NCBI RefSeq assembly: GCF_029714405.1 | Contig: NZ_CP121650.1 | Span: 6,205,001 to 6,269,000, forward strand | DNA length: 64,000 nt | Source: Bradyrhizobium sp. CB82 | GTDB taxonomy: Bacteria > Pseudomonadota > Alphaproteobacteria > Rhizobiales > Xanthobacteraceae | Reading direction: 5' to 3' | Part shown: piece by piece, positions 17,605-26,491 of the stretch | How the letters are laid out: every line of letters begins with the position of its first letter | Numbering within the stretch: position 1 is the stretch's first letter | Program-made: the position numbers and the translations under genes | Notes under the pieces: model-generated | Seen by the model: the letters and a program-made list of their open reading frames with translations, nothing else | Told to the model about the DNA's origin: nothing | Databases searched by the model: none

Positions 17605-18522
17605 ATGGGGCGCGTTTTCGTCGCCGGCAGCATCAACATGGATGTGGTGGCGACCGCCGATCGCCATCCCAGGGTCGGCGAGACCGTCGCCGGCAAGCAG
17701 GTGCTGTACTTCCCGGGCGGCAAGGGCGCCAACCAGGCGGTCGCGGCTTCACGGCTCGGCGCGCGGACTACGCTGATCGGCCGGCTCGGCAAGGACTCCT
17801 TCGGCACGGAGCTGAAGGCGTTCCTCGAAGGTCAGGGCATCGATCTCGGCTATGTCCAGGAGACGGCGGAGGCCCACACCGGCACCGCCATCATCACGGT
17901 CGCCGAGGCCGACAATACCATCGTCGTCATTCCCGGCAGCAATGCACTGGTGAGCGCCGAGGATGTCGGAATCGTGCCGCTGGTGAAGGGCGATGTCGCC
18001 GTCAGCCAGTTCGAGATTCCGCTGCCCACGATCGCGGCCTTCTTCCGACGAGCACGCGCCGCGCAGGCGAGAACGCTGCTCAACCCGGCCCCGGCACAGA
18101 AATTCGGCCGCGACCTGCTCGAGCTGGTCGACGTCCTCGTCTTGAATGAGACCGAGCTCGGCCTGCTCGCGGGAACCGAGCTGTCCGATGACGACGAGCT
18201 CGCGCGGATCATCGACGTGGCGCGGCGGCTTCAGGTGAACCCGGACCAGACCATCTGCGTCACGCTCGGAAAGCGCGGCGTTGTCGCGCTCGCCGGCCGC
18301 GAGGAGCTGATCGTGCCGGGCCGCATGGTGCAGGCAGTCGACACCACCGGCGCCGGCGATTGCTTCGTCGGCGCGCTGGCCGCGCAGCTCGCCGACGGCG
18401 CCGCCTTGCACGATGCGCTCGCCTTTGCCAACGCCGCCGCCTCGATCTCCGTGCAGCGGATGGGCGCCGGCCCCTCGATGCCGACGGCCGAAGAAGTTTC
18501 CGCTGTCCTCAACAGTGGCTGA
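17605..18522 (+). CDS. rbsK: ribokinase
   Basis: A 305-aa PfkB kinase close to ribokinase. The N-terminal GSINMDVVATADRHPRVGET and FPGGKGANQAVAASRLGA motifs are the ribokinase substrate-binding signature. The C-terminal DTTGAGDCFVGALAAQL supplies the catalytic Asp. It makes ribose-5-phosphate from ribose and ATP. No ribose transporter is adjacent, so the physiological sugar could differ. It is convergent with the flavoprotein gene; the two stop codons abut. Confidence 0.87.
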   Translation: MGRVFVAGSINMDVVATADRHPRVGETVAGKQVLYFPGGKGANQAVAASRLGARTTLIGRLGKDSFGTELKAFLEGQGIDLGYVQETAEAHTGTAIITVAEADNTIVVIPGSNALVSAEDVGIVPLVKGDVAVSQFEIPLPTIAAFFRRARAAQARTLLNPAPAQKFGRDLLELVDVLVLNETELGLLAGTELSDDDELARIIDVARRLQVNPDQTICVTLGKRGVVALAGREELIVPGRMVQAVDTTGAGDCFVGALAAQLADGAALHDALAFANAAASISVQRMGAGPSMPTAEEVSAVLNSG

Positions 18523-19743
18523 TCAAGCCAGCGCACTCTTCAGATCGAAAGTCGCGTCCGCGGCCTTCTCGGGTGCGAGCGAGCGGTCCATCCCGAGCAG
18601 GCGGCGGCCGAACATGTGGTCGCCGGCGCGGTTGATCGACTCGATACCGAGCAGCTTGTCACCCTTGTAGCAGAAGGCGGAGAACGCCTTCTTGGCGGGA
18701 TCGCCGCGCAGCACGACGTGGTCGTAGCCCGTCGTGAGCCCGGCGATCTGGAGCTTGTCGTCGCCCTGATCGCTCCAGAACCAGGGCTGGCCGTCATAGA
18801 CCTTCTTGTCGCCGGTCAGCCGCGTGGCCACGCAGCGGGCATGATCGGTTGCGTTCTGCACCGACTCCAGCCGCAACGAGCCGCCGAAGCGCGGGCTCGC
18901 GAACAGCGCGCAATCGCCGACCGCCGAAATGTTGGGATCGGCCGTCAGGAGATACTCGTCGACGATGATGCCGGAGGCGACCGCAAGCCCCGCCTCTGCC
19001 GCAAGCTCGATATTGGGCAGCACGCCGACGCCGACCACGACGAGATCCGCCGGCAGATGATGGCCATCGCTGAGGCTGACGCCGGTGACCTTGCCGCCCT
19101 CGGCCTCGATGCTGGTCGCCTGCACGCCGAGATGAATGCGGATGCCTGCCTCGCGATGGCGCGCTTGAAAATACTCCGAGACCTCCACCGTCACCGCCCG
19201 CGCCATCACGCGCGGCGCGAGTTCGAGCACGTCAACCTCCAAGCCTTTGAAGCGGGCGGTGGATGCGAATTCAAGGCCGATGAAACCCGCGCCGATCACC
19301 ACGACCCGTGTCCTCGACGGGATGGTCTTTCGCAGCGCCTCGCTCTCATCGAGGATGCGCAGGTATTTTACGTCGGGCAGATTGGCGTTGGGCAGATCGA
19401 GCAGCCGGTTGCGCGCGCCCGTCGCCAGCACGAGATGGCCGTAGTCGAGCGTGTCGCCGGAGGCGAGATGAACCTTTCGCGCGGCACGGTCAATCGAGGT
19501 CGCGCGGCCCGCGATCAGCTCGATCTTCTGGTCGACATAGAATTTCTCCGGCCGGAACATCAGGCTTTCAGGGCCAGCCGAGCCCTTGATATAGGCCTTG
19601 GACAAAGGCGGCCGCTGATACGGCAGGTGCGCTTCGTCATTGATCAGGCAGACACGACCAGCAAAACCGGATTGACGCAGGGAGGCGGCGACCTGGTAGC
19701 CGCCATGGCCCGCGCCGACGATGATCACCGAACCGTCCGTCAT
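18523..19743 (-). CDS. FAD-dependent ferredoxin/rubredoxin reductase-like oxidoreductase
   Basis: A 406-aa flavoprotein of the type that feeds P450s and Rieske oxygenases. FAD binding is at VIIVGAGHGGYQVAASLR. PYQRPPLSKAYIKG is characteristic of this reductase group. NAD binding is at RVVVIGAGFIGLEFA, and SAVGDCALF is the second FAD contact. It could serve the orphan P450 at 1712-2944, though they are 16 kb apart and no ferredoxin gene was found. Convergent with rbsK. Confidence 0.88.
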   Translation of the reverse strand: MTDGSVIIVGAGHGGYQVAASLRQSGFAGRVCLINDEAHLPYQRPPLSKAYIKGSAGPESLMFRPEKFYVDQKIELIAGRATSIDRAARKVHLASGDTLDYGHLVLATGARNRLLDLPNANLPDVKYLRILDESEALRKTIPSRTRVVVIGAGFIGLEFASTARFKGLEVDVLELAPRVMARAVTVEVSEYFQARHREAGIRIHLGVQATSIEAEGGKVTGVSLSDGHHLPADLVVVGVGVLPNIELAAEAGLAVASGIIVDEYLLTADPNISAVGDCALFASPRFGGSLRLESVQNATDHARCVATRLTGDKKVYDGQPWFWSDQGDDKLQIAGLTTGYDHVVLRGDPAKKAFSAFCYKGDKLLGIESINRAGDHMFGRRLLGMDRSLAPEKAADATFDLKSALA

Positions 19744-19991
19744 CGGAACAGCCCAACTTTCTGGACACGAGCGTTACCCATGTCGTCTCCTCTCTCTCAC
19801 TGATCTTGGCTTGCTGGCCTTGTCGGTTGGCGAGCCGGCGCTCGTGTCCGTCCCCAAAACGATGGCACCGCCATTTGACCCTATCGTTCCCGGTAACGCA
19901 AGAGCGACCGACAGCATCCGGCGCTAGGGATTGTCTCCCCTCGCCTTCTGCGATTTAGTTGCGGCAAAGACCTCTTGCCGGGGATTTTGCC

Positions 19992-20789
19992 ATGTCCGCA
20001 TCCGCCGCCTCCCATTCCGACGACGCCGCCCTGCTGCGCCTCGACGGCCCCGTCGCCACCATCACGCTCAACCGCCCCGCCGCGTTCAACTCGATCAATC
20101 TCGCGATCGCTCGAAGGCTCGAGCAGTTCGCCGCTGAGATAGAGGCCTCCGACGCGATCCGGGTCGTCGTCATCGAAGGCGAAGGCCGCGCCTTTTGCGC
20201 CGGCGGCGATCTGCAGACCATCGGTGCCGCGGCCGAAGCCAACACAGTGACGCCGGTCATACGCGAGCTTTTGAAGCACTATCATGCTTTCATCGAGACA
20301 CTCAGGCGCATGCCAAAACTCTCGCTTTCGAGCGTGCACGGCTCGGCCGCCGGCGCCGGCATGGGGCTCGCTTTCGTCACCGACCTCTGCATCGCCGCAG
20401 AAGACGCCCGCTTCACGCCCGCCTATGCCAAGATCGGCGTGTCGCCGGACGGCGGCAGCACGGTCGGGATCGTCGGAACCGTCGGCACAAGGCGCGCGCT
20501 GCAGATCTTCCTCGCGGAAGAAGGCTTTACCGCGCAGCAGGCCCATGAATGGGGTCTCGTCGCCAAGGTCGTTCCAGCGACCGAATTGAAGGCTGCCACA
20601 CGGCAGCTCGCGGAACGCCTCGCACAAAACCCACCTGCCGCAATCGCAGGAACGAAATCGCTGGTCTATCAGGCCACGACGACGCCGGTGAGGCAGCAGC
20701 TCGATGCCGAGGAGCACAAGATCATCATGGCCATGCACACGGAGGATTTTCGCGTCGCCGTGAAAAAATTCACCAGCAAGGGCAAGTAG
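19992..20789 (+). CDS. enoyl-CoA hydratase/isomerase family protein
   Basis: A 265-aa crotonase-fold protein. The oxyanion-hole stretches EGEGRAFCAGGDLQ and HGSAAGAGMGLAFVTDLCIAA are intact, and AYAKIGVSPDGGST covers the usual catalytic-Glu region but has Asp instead. That change makes isomerase or hydrolase activity possible as well as hydration. The ATG at 19992 gives the standard N-terminus; the frame opens slightly upstream. It is convergent with the TRAP transporter genes and may be unrelated to the sugar-acid cluster. Confidence 0.85.
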   Translation: MSASAASHSDDAALLRLDGPVATITLNRPAAFNSINLAIARRLEQFAAEIEASDAIRVVVIEGEGRAFCAGGDLQTIGAAAEANTVTPVIRELLKHYHAFIETLRRMPKLSLSSVHGSAAGAGMGLAFVTDLCIAAEDARFTPAYAKIGVSPDGGSTVGIVGTVGTRRALQIFLAEEGFTAQQAHEWGLVAKVVPATELKAATRQLAERLAQNPPAAIAGTKSLVYQATTTPVRQQLDAEEHKIIMAMHTEDFRVAVKKFTSKGK

Positions 20790-20799
20790 CCGCAAGCCC

Positions 20800-22140
20800 T
20801 CATTGAGGGCAGATGTAGCCCGTGCCCGCCGGCGACTTGAAGCAGCCGACCGATTCGGGAAGCACGTGCCGCGGCAGCCACAGCACCACGCTCGGGAAAT
20901 AGATCGCAAAAGCGATGGTGGCGAAGAACACGACGTAGATCGGCAATGCCGCACGCAGCGCCTTGGCAAAGCTGATGCCGACGAATTTCGAGGCCATCAG
21001 CAGCACGAGGCCATAAGGCGGCGTGATCAGGCCGAACGCGAGCGTTGCGATCAGCACCACGCCCATATGCACACCATTGATGTCGCCTGCTTCCGTCAGC
21101 GCGTTGACCAGCGGCATGAAGATGATGATGGTCGGCACCGGCTCGATGAAGTCTCCGACCACGGTGAAGAGCAGCACCATCAGGAGCATGATCAGATGCG
21201 GATCGTTGCCGGCGATGGAGGTGATCCAATCCGCGATGTAGTTCGCGCCGCGCAAATAAGCGAGCATCCAGCCGAAGGCGTTGGCGGCGCCGATCGTGAT
21301 CAGCGGCAGCGAGAAGATCAGCCCGGCAAGGCAGAAGTCGTACGGAATCTTCCTGAAGTGGCCGCGGTTCAGCGCGGGAATCACGACCAGGATAATCCAG
21401 GCCACGGCGACGACGCCGGCTTCCGTCGGCGTGAACCAGCCCGTCAAAATGCCGCCGAGCAGGATCACCGGGATCATCAGCGGCAGTGCCGCATCGCCTG
21501 CGGCAAACACCACCTGCCGCAGCGGCGCGCGCGGCTTGCGCAGACCCGAGGGGCCGAAGAAGTAACAGTAGATCATCAGGCCGAAGCCGATCATCAGGCC
21601 CGGCACGACGCCCGCCATGAACAGGCCGGCGATCGACACGTTGCCGACGGCGCCATACACCACGGCGGTGATGCTCGGCGGCACCAGCGCCGCAATCGTC
21701 GAGGCCGACGCAATGATCGCGGCGATGAACGCGGGCTCGTAGCCTTCGCGCTTCATCGGGCCACCAAGAGCGCGGCTCATCACGGCAACGTCGGCCGTGG
21801 TCGAGCCCGACATTTCCGAGAAGAACATGCTGAAGACGACGACGACCTGGGACAGCCCGCCCCTGATATGCCCGACCAGCGATACCGACAGGTTCGCGAT
21901 CCGCACCACCACGTTCGCCGAACTCATGAGCTCGCCGACCAGCAGGAAGAACGGGATCGCCAGCAGAGCCTCGGAATCCACACCGTCGAAGATCTTCTGG
22001 ATGATGGCCGCAAGCGAGACGTCGGACAGGATCGCGCCGATGAAGACGCCGGCCATCAGCGAGAACGGCACGGGCACGCCGAGATAGCCGAAGAACAGGA
22101 AGCAGAACGACATCAACGCGAGCACGACGGGTGCGCTCAC
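20800..22140 (-). CDS. dctM: TRAP transporter large permease
   Basis: A 446-aa protein with about 12 hydrophobic helices and the TRAP DctM look: FSEMSGSTTADVAVMSRALG, IASASTIAALVPPSITAVVYG and ALAFGLITPPYGLVLLM. It forms the Na+-driven channel of a tripartite carboxylate transporter. Its ATG overlaps the dctQ stop by 4 bp. With dctQ, dctP and ilvD/edd it forms one reverse-strand operon, so the cargo is probably a sugar acid or uronate. Confidence 0.93.
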   Translation of the reverse strand: MSAPVVLALMSFCFLFFGYLGVPVPFSLMAGVFIGAILSDVSLAAIIQKIFDGVDSEALLAIPFFLLVGELMSSANVVVRIANLSVSLVGHIRGGLSQVVVVFSMFFSEMSGSTTADVAVMSRALGGPMKREGYEPAFIAAIIASASTIAALVPPSITAVVYGAVGNVSIAGLFMAGVVPGLMIGFGLMIYCYFFGPSGLRKPRAPLRQVVFAAGDAALPLMIPVILLGGILTGWFTPTEAGVVAVAWIILVVIPALNRGHFRKIPYDFCLAGLIFSLPLITIGAANAFGWMLAYLRGANYIADWITSIAGNDPHLIMLLMVLLFTVVGDFIEPVPTIIIFMPLVNALTEAGDINGVHMGVVLIATLAFGLITPPYGLVLLMASKFVGISFAKALRAALPIYVVFFATIAFAIYFPSVVLWLPRHVLPESVGCFKSPAGTGYICPQ

Positions 22141-22715
22141 GGCTGCACCCTCGCCTGCGCATGAGCATCCGGCGGCGCGACGCTCTCGTTCGGCGGTTCG
22201 GGATGATCAAACCCGTTGCGCAGACCGTTGACGAGCTGCTCGATGGTGAACAGCCCGATCAGGACGCCCGACACCGGAATGACGGCATAGAGCGATGCGA
22301 TCGGCGTACCCGACGGCAGGCGAAAGCTGCCGAAGCCGCGGAGATAGTTGAGATAGCCGTACCAGATCAGGCAGGCGGCGACGCCGAGCACGACGATGCG
22401 GATGACGACCTCGACGATCAGCCGCGGCGGGCCGTGCATCGCCTCGGAGATCGCGGTGAGATAGAGGTGGTCGTTGCGCCGCGTCGCGGCCGCCGTGCCG
22501 ATGAAGATCGCGTAGATGAACAGCGTCGAGGTGACCTCCTGAAGCCACAGCCAGGGATGACCGACGGTACGGGTGACGATGTCGGCGGTCACCGACAGCG
22601 AGAAGCCGAAGCACAGCACGCCGCAAAGCATCATCAGCGCAAGCTCGAGCCAGTCGAGCGAGCGCCACTTCAGGTGACGCTGCCGCGTCAGGACGAGCTT
22701 GTCGGCGATGGCCAT
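22137..22715 (-). CDS. dctQ: TRAP transporter small permease
   Basis: A 192-aa protein with four transmembrane helices, including LALMMLCGVLCFGFSLSV, VTSTLFIYAIFIGTAAATRR and LIVEVVIRIVVLGVAACLIW. The WLQEVTSTLFIYAIFIGTA segment is a typical DctQ motif. It bridges the binding protein and DctM. About 130 bp containing a palindromic repeat separates it from dctP, which could reduce membrane-component expression relative to the binding protein. Confidence 0.9.
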   Translation of the reverse strand: MAIADKLVLTRQRHLKWRSLDWLELALMMLCGVLCFGFSLSVTADIVTRTVGHPWLWLQEVTSTLFIYAIFIGTAAATRRNDHLYLTAISEAMHGPPRLIVEVVIRIVVLGVAACLIWYGYLNYLRGFGSFRLPSGTPIASLYAVIPVSGVLIGLFTIEQLVNGLRNGFDHPEPPNESVAPPDAHAQARVQP

Positions 22716-22740
22716 TGGAGTTCCTGAACCGAGGGGTGAT

Positions 22741-22849
22741 GCTTGCTCCTCATCCTGAGGAGCGGCGTCTTCGCCGCCTCTCGAAGGATGAGGCTAGAGA
22801 CGGGCCTGGTTCGAGACACCGCTTCGCGGCTCCTCACCATGAGGGTTCA
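22741..22849. repeat. palindromic repeat related to the MITE-like family, copy 2 (diverged)
   Basis: It contains CTCCTCATCCTGAGGAG and, on the other side, CTCCTCACCATGAGGG, with GTTCGAGACACCGCTTCGCG between, in the reverse orientation relative to 14485-14629. It fills the dctP-dctQ gap and should form strong hairpins in the operon mRNA. Confidence 0.65.
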
Positions 22850-23842
22850 GTTGATCGACCGGATCAGGTTCTTGATCTTCTCGGCGTGCGGGCCGAGATC
22901 CTTGGCGAGCTTGTCGAGATAAGGATCAGAAATCGCGATGAAGCCGGACTTGTCAACGTCGGTCACGACCTTAACGCCGATCGATTTCAGTTTGACTTGC
23001 GATTGATGCTCAAGCTCGATCGCCTTAGCCGGCTGAGTTTTGTTGACCTCGTCGGCTGCGGTCTGGACCCACCCCTGCTGCTCGGGGGTGAGGCCGTTCC
23101 AAAGCTTATCACTGACCCAGACCAAACTGTTGTTGGCCTCATGCTCGGTCATCGACAGAACCGGCGCCACCTCGTAGTGCTTGTTGGCGAGATAGACGTT
23201 GACGCCGTTCTCGGCGACATCGACTACGCCGGTTTGCAGGGAGGTGTAGACGCTACCGAACGGCATATGCACGATCTGCGCGCCATAGGCCGGAAACATG
23301 GTGTCCTCGGTCGGCGTCGCCTGTACCCGCACCTTCAGGCCCTTCATGTCGTCGACCTTCTTGATCTCCCGCTTGGAATACATGTTGCGCAAACCAAGAG
23401 TCGCGAGCGCGATGACGTGGGCGCCCTGAACCGTATCCGAAATCATTGACTTGACGGCGCTGGCCACGGCGGAATCCGCCATCGCCTTGATGAGATGGTC
23501 TTCCGAGCGGAACAAGTAATGCATTGACATCACGCCGGCCTGCGGCGAGAGCGTCGCGGCGTTTGCGGATGACGAGATGCAGAACTCGAGATCCCCCGCC
23601 TTGACGAGCTGCAGGACTTGCGGTTCCTGTCCGAGCTGAGCGCCGGGATACTGGTCGATCAGCATCGTCCCCTTGCTCAGCGCCTTCAGCTTCTCGCTGA
23701 AGATGTCACCGAGGATTCCATAGCCGGTGGTCTTCGGCTGGTCGTAGGCGAAGCGATAGTGCTTCACCTCCTGCGCCGATGCGCTGGTTGCGAACAGGAT
23801 CGCGGCCGTTGCCGCCAGCCCAAGCATGGATCGTGCAATCAT
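22847..23842 (-). CDS. dctP: TRAP transporter substrate-binding protein
   Basis: A 331-aa periplasmic protein. The signal peptide is MIARSMLGLAATAAILFATSASA. The DctP fold is visible in PGAQLGQEPQVLQLVKAGDLEF and MKGLKVRVQATPTEDTMFPA, the latter holding the conserved Arg that binds the ligand carboxylate. It lies 60 bp downstream of the IlvD/Edd dehydratase gene. An acidic sugar derivative is the expected cargo. Confidence 0.92.
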   Translation of the reverse strand: MIARSMLGLAATAAILFATSASAQEVKHYRFAYDQPKTTGYGILGDIFSEKLKALSKGTMLIDQYPGAQLGQEPQVLQLVKAGDLEFCISSSANAATLSPQAGVMSMHYLFRSEDHLIKAMADSAVASAVKSMISDTVQGAHVIALATLGLRNMYSKREIKKVDDMKGLKVRVQATPTEDTMFPAYGAQIVHMPFGSVYTSLQTGVVDVAENGVNVYLANKHYEVAPVLSMTEHEANNSLVWVSDKLWNGLTPEQQGWVQTAADEVNKTQPAKAIELEHQSQVKLKSIGVKVVTDVDKSGFIAISDPYLDKLAKDLGPHAEKIKNLIRSIN

Positions 23843-23902
23843 CGTCTCCCCCTGTTTTATGGTTCGCCGCTGTTGCGGCTGAACGTTTTTGCGGGTGGTC
23901 GC

Positions 23903-25621
23903 TCACCCCTTCTCGGTCTTTGGTCCTGTCCTCTGCATGAAATCGAAGTCGCAGCCCTCGTCGGCCTGCAAGATGGTCTCGTTGAACAGCCAGGCATAGC
24001 CACGCCTGGCTTCGTCCGACGTCGCGGGGAGCTTCAAGGCCGAGCGCCGCCGCGCCAGCTCCGCATCATCAACCAGAAGCTCGATGCTGCGCTTGGCAAC
24101 GTCCAGCGAGATCATGTCGCCGTTCTCCACCAGCGCTAACGGACCGCCGACCGCGGATTCCGGCGTGATGTGGAGAACGATGGTGCCGAACGCAGTGCCG
24201 CTCATGCGCGCGTCCGAGATGCGCACCATGTCCTTGGTGCCGCCCCGCGCGAGCTTCTTCGGGATCGGCAAGTAACCCGCCTCCGGCATGCCGGGCGCGC
24301 CCTTCGGACCCGCATTGCGCAGCACCAGCACGTCATCCGCACTGACTTCGAGATCGGGATCGTCGACCCGCAAGGTCATGTCCTCGACGGATTCGAACAC
24401 CACCGCGCGCCCAGTGTGCTGGAGCAGTTTCGGGCTCGCGGCCGATTGCTTGATGACCGCACCGCGCGGCGCCAGATTGCCGTGCAGGACGGCAAGCCCG
24501 CCCTCGGGCTTGATTGGATTGTCGCGCGGACGGATCGCGTCCTGTCCAGGCACGTCTTCCGCATTGGCAACGACGTCGCGGAGCGTCTGCCCCGAAACCG
24601 TCTTGGTGTCGAGGTCGATGAGATCGCCGAGCTGCGCCAGCAGCTTCGGCACGCCGCCGGCGTGATGGAAATGCTCCATGTAGTGCTCGCCGGACGGTTT
24701 GAGGTCGACCAGCACCGGGACCTCGCGGCCGAGCTTGTCGAAGGCATCGAGATCGAGTCGGTGCGGCGAGCGATGCGCCATCGCAGTCAGATGGATCAGG
24801 CCGTTGGTCGAGCCGCCGATCGCCTGGAGCACGACCTGGGCATTCCTGAAGGAGGCCGGCGTCAGCAATTCGCTCGGCTTAGGACCCTTGGTCTTGGCCA
24901 TCTCGGCGGCCACCTTGCCGCTCGCCTCCGCCAGGCGGAAGCGCTCGGCATGCGGCGCCGGGATCGTCGCGCTCATCGGCAGCGAAAGGCCGAGCGCCTC
25001 GATCATGCAGGCCATGGTCGAGGCCGTGCCCATTACCATGCAGGTGCCGACCGACGGCGCAAGCCGGCCGTTGACCGCCTCGATCTCGGCATCGTCGATG
25101 TCGCCGGCGCGGTACTTTGCCCACAGCCGCCGGCAGTCGGTGCAGGCGCCCAGCACCTCACCCTTGTGATGGCCGACCACCATCGGTCCCACGGGAATGA
25201 CGACGGTCGGCAGGTCGGCGCTGATCGCGGCCATCACCTGCGCGGGCAGCGTCTTGTCGCAGCCTCCGATCACCATCACCGCATCCATCGGCTGGGCGCG
25301 GATCATCTCCTCGGTGTCCATCGCCATCAGATTGCGCAGGTACATCGAGGTCGGATGCGCAAAGCTCTCCGCGATCGAGATGGTCGGGAACACGAACGGC
25401 ATCGCGCCCGACAGCATCACGCCGCGCTTGGCCGCCTCTATAATCTGCGGCACGTTGCCATGACAGGGATTGTAATCACTGTAAGTGTTGGTGATGCCGA
25501 CGATCGGGCGCTCGAGCGCGTCGTCGGAATAGCCCATGGCCTTGATGAAGGCCTTGCGCAGGAACAGCGAGAAGCCGGCATCGCCATAGCTCGTCAGCCC
25601 TTTGCGCAAGCCACTCGTCAT
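23903..25621 (-). CDS. IlvD/Edd family sugar-acid dehydratase
   Basis: A 572-aa dehydratase. Three Cys placed to hold a [2Fe-2S] cluster are present: Cys53 (YNPCHGN), Cys120 (VIGGCDKTLPAQ) and Cys193 (SVGTCMVMGTAS). This is the pattern of the sugar-acid branch (L-arabinonate/D-xylonate dehydratases) rather than a guess at valine biosynthesis. The catalytic Ser region is SDARMSGTAFGTI. The frame runs on upstream to 26350, but that part overlaps gntR and lacks homology, so I use the ATG at 25621. It leads the ilvD-dctPQM operon and is divergent from gntR. The exact acid is inferred as an aldarate or aldonate. Confidence 0.9.
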   Translation of the reverse strand: MTSGLRKGLTSYGDAGFSLFLRKAFIKAMGYSDDALERPIVGITNTYSDYNPCHGNVPQIIEAAKRGVMLSGAMPFVFPTISIAESFAHPTSMYLRNLMAMDTEEMIRAQPMDAVMVIGGCDKTLPAQVMAAISADLPTVVIPVGPMVVGHHKGEVLGACTDCRRLWAKYRAGDIDDAEIEAVNGRLAPSVGTCMVMGTASTMACMIEALGLSLPMSATIPAPHAERFRLAEASGKVAAEMAKTKGPKPSELLTPASFRNAQVVLQAIGGSTNGLIHLTAMAHRSPHRLDLDAFDKLGREVPVLVDLKPSGEHYMEHFHHAGGVPKLLAQLGDLIDLDTKTVSGQTLRDVVANAEDVPGQDAIRPRDNPIKPEGGLAVLHGNLAPRGAVIKQSAASPKLLQHTGRAVVFESVEDMTLRVDDPDLEVSADDVLVLRNAGPKGAPGMPEAGYLPIPKKLARGGTKDMVRISDARMSGTAFGTIVLHITPESAVGGPLALVENGDMISLDVAKRSIELLVDDAELARRRSALKLPATSDEARRGYAWLFNETILQADEGCDFDFMQRTGPKTEKG

Positions 25622-25666
25622 GATGCCACTCCATTCGCCTCGCCACTGTCGTACAGGCTGCCCCCC

Positions 25667-25678
25667 GATTGTCAATAA
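25667..25678. promoter_or_regulatory. candidate GntR operator, copy 1
   Basis: GATTGTCAATAA, whose core ATTGTCAAT is itself a 9-bp palindrome. An exact reverse-complement copy lies at 25732-25743. Both are in the ilvD-gntR divergent region, about 65 bp apart centre to centre, close to six helical turns. Confidence 0.6.
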
Positions 25679-25731
25679 CGGAGGCCGCCATTTGACCTTC
25701 TTACGATCAAGACACCGCCGCATGCGGCAAA

Positions 25732-25743
25732 TTATTGACAATC
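25732..25743. promoter_or_regulatory. candidate GntR operator, copy 2
   Basis: TTATTGACAATC is the exact reverse complement of the site at 25667-25678, with the same palindromic core. Its position 62 bp upstream of gntR suits autoregulation and, with copy 1, cooperative or looping control of the dehydratase/TRAP operon. Confidence 0.6.
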
Positions 25744-25804
25744 CATTCCCTCCCTGCTCCACAGGAGCGACCGAACCACGAGCCTGGCCCGGGAGGCCAA
25801 GGGG

Positions 25805-26491
25805 ATGACGGAGACTTTGAGCGCGAGCCCGGCAGCAGTTCGGCGCGACGATCCTGACGACGTTGTCGCGCGGCTCGAGGAGGACATCATCTTCGGCCGG
25901 TTTGCGCCGGCGGCGCGCCTGACCGAGGACGCGCTGATGTCGCGCTACGGTACCTCGCGGCATTTCGTTCGGCAGGCTCTCGTGGAAGCCGAGCGGCGCG
26001 GCATCGTCTGGCGCGAGAAGAACGTCGGCGCCACCGTTCGCTACTATTCGGCCGAGGAGGTCCGGCAGATCTACGAAGTGCGGGAGATGCTGACTCGGCA
26101 AGCCGCGCTGATGATCCCCCTGCCCGCGCCGCAAAGCCTGGTCGAAGGACTGACCGAGCTGCAGCGGCAATACTGCGCGAAGGCCGATGTGCAGGACCTG
26201 CGCGGCATCCACGAAGCGAATGACGCCTTCCACGTCGCGCTGTTCTCGGCTTGCGGCAATCCCTATCTCGTGCGCTCGCTCCAGGACTACATGAACCTGA
26301 CGCTGCCGATGCGCGCCAAGAATCTCGCCGACCGCGAGGGGCTCGCGCAATCACGGCGCCAGCACGAGCTGATGATCGAGCTATTGAAGGGCCGCGATAG
26401 CTGGGCCTTGGCCCAGCTCTGTGTCGATCACATGCAGTTCAGCAAGTCGGATTATCTGAAGCGGATCGCCGACGAAGAGCCCGCCCGTTAG
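25805..26491 (+). CDS. GntR family regulator, FadR/FCD subfamily
   Basis: A 228-aa regulator. The N-terminal winged helix contains LEEDIIFGRFAPAARLTEDALMSRYGTSRHFVRQALVEAERRG (shown here only as a marker: LTEDALMSRYGTSRHFVRQA is the recognition region). The C-terminal FCD domain carries the metal/ligand His and Asp residues in HEANDAFHVALFSACGNPYL and RRQHELMIELL. FCD regulators usually respond to organic or sugar acids. It is divergent from ilvD-dctPQM, and its stop overlaps the convergent udh stop by 4 bp. Confidence 0.9.
   Translation: MTETLSASPAAVRRDDPDDVVARLEEDIIFGRFAPAARLTEDALMSRYGTSRHFVRQALVEAERRGIVWREKNVGATVRYYSAEEVRQIYEVREMLTRQAALMIPLPAPQSLVEGLTELQRQYCAKADVQDLRGIHEANDAFHVALFSACGNPYLVRSLQDYMNLTLPMRAKNLADREGLAQSRRQHELMIELLKGRDSWALAQLCVDHMQFSKSDYLKRIADEEPAR

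Noticed and set aside
20803..22164. A 453-codon forward frame rich in His, Arg and Gln
   Set aside because: Antisense to dctM, whose membrane helices and TRAP motifs are clear.
25622..26350. N-terminal extension of the IlvD/Edd frame
   Set aside because: It overlaps gntR on the other strand and shows no family similarity; the 25621 start gives the standard dehydratase N-terminus.
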